Assembly: GCA_001770955.1 (NCBI GenBank)
Contig: MESL01000007.1
Span: 191,114 to 255,113 of the forward strand
Origin: Burkholderiales bacterium RIFCSPLOWO2_12_FULL_65_40
Lineage (GTDB): Bacteria > Pseudomonadota > Gammaproteobacteria > Burkholderiales > Burkholderiaceae_C
Direction: 5' to 3'
Length of the DNA: 64,000 nucleotides
The first letter of the stretch is position 1; every line of letters begins with the position of its first letter. The notes beneath the pieces are model-generated. The model was not told the DNA's origin, ran no database searches, and worked only from the letters and a program-made list of their open reading frames with translations. A program made the position numbers and the translations under genes. Below are positions 63,199-64,000 of this stretch, in pieces.

Positions 63199-64000
63199 AT
63201 GCATCCCAACGCCCTTCTGGAAGCCTGCTCCGAACTCGTCAGGCTCACCCTCACCTTTGAACACCCGGCCGACGCCGTGGTGTCCCGTTTTTTCCGCGAC
63301 CACCGGGGTCTGGGCCAGCGCGAGCGCGCGGCCCTGGCCGAGACCGTCTACACCGTGCTGCGCAAGAAGCTGCTGTTCGACCACATGACGCCCTCGGGCT
63401 CCGGGCCGAAGGAGCGGCGCCTGGCCATCCTCGGCTTTGCCCATTGGCAGGACGAAGAAGCCCGGCGCAGCAACCCCAAGGCCGTGCACGGCCCGCGCGA
63501 CTTCCTGCAGGCGGCCCTGAACGATCGCGAGAAACAATGGCTGGAGCAATGCGACGCCGTGCAGGAGGGCGACCTGCTCGAACGCCACCGCCACAACCTG
63601 CCCGAGTGGCTGGCACAGCCGCTCAAAGAGCAGCTCGGTAGCGACTTCTGGCCCCTGGTGCAGGCCCTTTCCAGCAGCGCACCGCTGGATCTGCGCGTCA
63701 ACGTTTTAAAGGAAAAAAGGCCTGAAGTGCAGAAGGAGCTTGCGCAAGCAGCTATCAAAACAGAAGTGACGCCGTATTCCCCCTGGGGCCTGCGTGCGGT
63801 GGGCAAGCCCGCGCTGGCCAAGCTGCCAGCCTTCGTGCGCGGCGCCATCGAGGTGCAGGATGAAGGCTCGCAGCTGCTGGCGCTGCTGCTCGACGCCAAG
63901 CGCGGCGAGATGGTGGTGGACTTCTGCGCCGGCGCGGGCGGCAAGACCCTGGCCATCGGTGCGGCCATGCGCAGCACCGGGCGGCTGTACGCCTTCGACG
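63199..64000 (+). CDS. rsmB: RsmB-type 16S rRNA m5C methyltransferase, 5' part
   Basis: The gene runs off the right edge; 267 codons are visible. The N-terminal NusB-like helical domain (about 1-150; LLEACSELVRLTLTFEHPAD) is followed by the SAM-binding start VVDFCAGAGGKTLAIGAAM, typical of RsmB/RsmF enzymes that methylate cytosine in ribosomal RNA. The start ATG at 63199 fits. Residues about 173-189 (EKRPEVQKELAQAAIKTEV) come from an in-frame family A repeat. RsmB is favoured over RsmF because of the N-terminal domain. The catalytic cysteines lie beyond the window. Confidence 0.85.
   Translation, partial: MHPNALLEACSELVRLTLTFEHPADAVVSRFFRDHRGLGQRERAALAETVYTVLRKKLLFDHMTPSGSGPKERRLAILGFAHWQDEEARRSNPKAVHGPRDFLQAALNDREKQWLEQCDAVQEGDLLERHRHNLPEWLAQPLKEQLGSDFWPLVQALSSSAPLDLRVNVLKEKRPEVQKELAQAAIKTEVTPYSPWGLRAVGKPALAKLPAFVRGAIEVQDEGSQLLALLLDAKRGEMVVDFCAGAGGKTLAIGAAMRSTGRLYAFD
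63714..63766 (+). repeat. family A repeat inside the rsmB gene
   Basis: Reads aaaaaaggcctgaagtgcag then a spacer, cttgcgcaagc and agctatcaaaacagaag. The match to the consensus order is good and the repeat is read in frame. Confidence 0.7.

Noticed and set aside
61257-63254. Long N-terminal extension of the DUF1653 frame on the minus strand
   Set aside because: It is antisense to the M48 protease gene; the real small protein starts at 61256.

Overview
The window is chromosomal DNA of a high-G+C betaproteobacterium, most likely a member of the Comamonadaceae (Acidovorax-like). The reasons are the G/C-rich third codon positions, the gene orders (rnm-yciO-M50 protease-trpS, rpfE-recJ, ribF-ileS-lspA, hpnE-hpnD, tctBA) and two families of short dispersed repeats scattered between and inside genes. 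No rRNA, tRNA, CRISPR array or replication origin was seen.

Layout. 1-684 is the 3' end of a phage capsid gene, followed by about 550 bases of non-coding DNA with a terminator. 1233-10161 holds a PAS-PAS-GGDEF protein, a leftward three-gene group (SUMF1-like protein, membrane protein, thioesterase) and a rightward pair: a CHASE2 adenylate cyclase and a large FecR-TPR-beta-barrel protein. 10233-13889 is a leftward housekeeping group (rnm, yciO, M50 protease, trpS). 14018-16609 carries a chemoreceptor and a UPF0114 protein. 16767-19432 is rpfE-like/recJ. 19499-21307 is a lone OLD-family ATPase-nuclease with foreign-looking base composition, placed just ahead of lolC-lolD. 23496-27544 has tatD, a uracil/hypoxanthine-type DNA glycosylase, a spermidine-synthase-like protein and a GspE-type ATPase. 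27835-34331 has tctBA, DUF3422, a thioesterase, a gamma-glutamyltransferase and an EamA transporter. 34343-43413 has an M48 protease/SH3 pair, an SDR, a periplasmic binding protein coupled to a GGDEF-EAL protein, a second EamA transporter, a quinone oxidoreductase and a Nudix protein. 43410-45655 is hpnE-hpnD (squalene/hopanoid synthesis). 45794-47464 is a second chemoreceptor. 47513-49176 is an IS1111-type insertion sequence nested in a MITE-like palindromic element. 49222-54809 is tsaD and ribF-ileS-lspA. 54984-64000 holds an HNH nuclease, a TPR-methyltransferase, two acyl-CoA dehydrogenases, yceH, purN, a DUF1653 protein, a membrane M48 protease and the start of an rsmB-type gene.

How the genes work together. 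Signalling is over-represented: one diguanylate cyclase, one GGDEF-EAL protein fed by a periplasmic binding protein, one cAMP cyclase fed by a CHASE2 domain, and two chemoreceptors. The lipoprotein-handling genes (lolCD, lspA) and translation genes (trpS, ileS, tsaD, yciO, rsmB) are ordinary core functions.

The most interesting structure is not a gene. It is a roughly 45-60 base repeat (called family A here) with about ten good copies in 64 kb. Several copies lie in frame inside conserved genes (lolD, EamA, SDR, Nudix, ileS, acyl-CoA dehydrogenase, rsmB) or supply the recJ start codon; others sit in gaps between genes. The second is the IS1111 element: its exact ends can be read because it splits one arm of a 30-base perfect inverted repeat.
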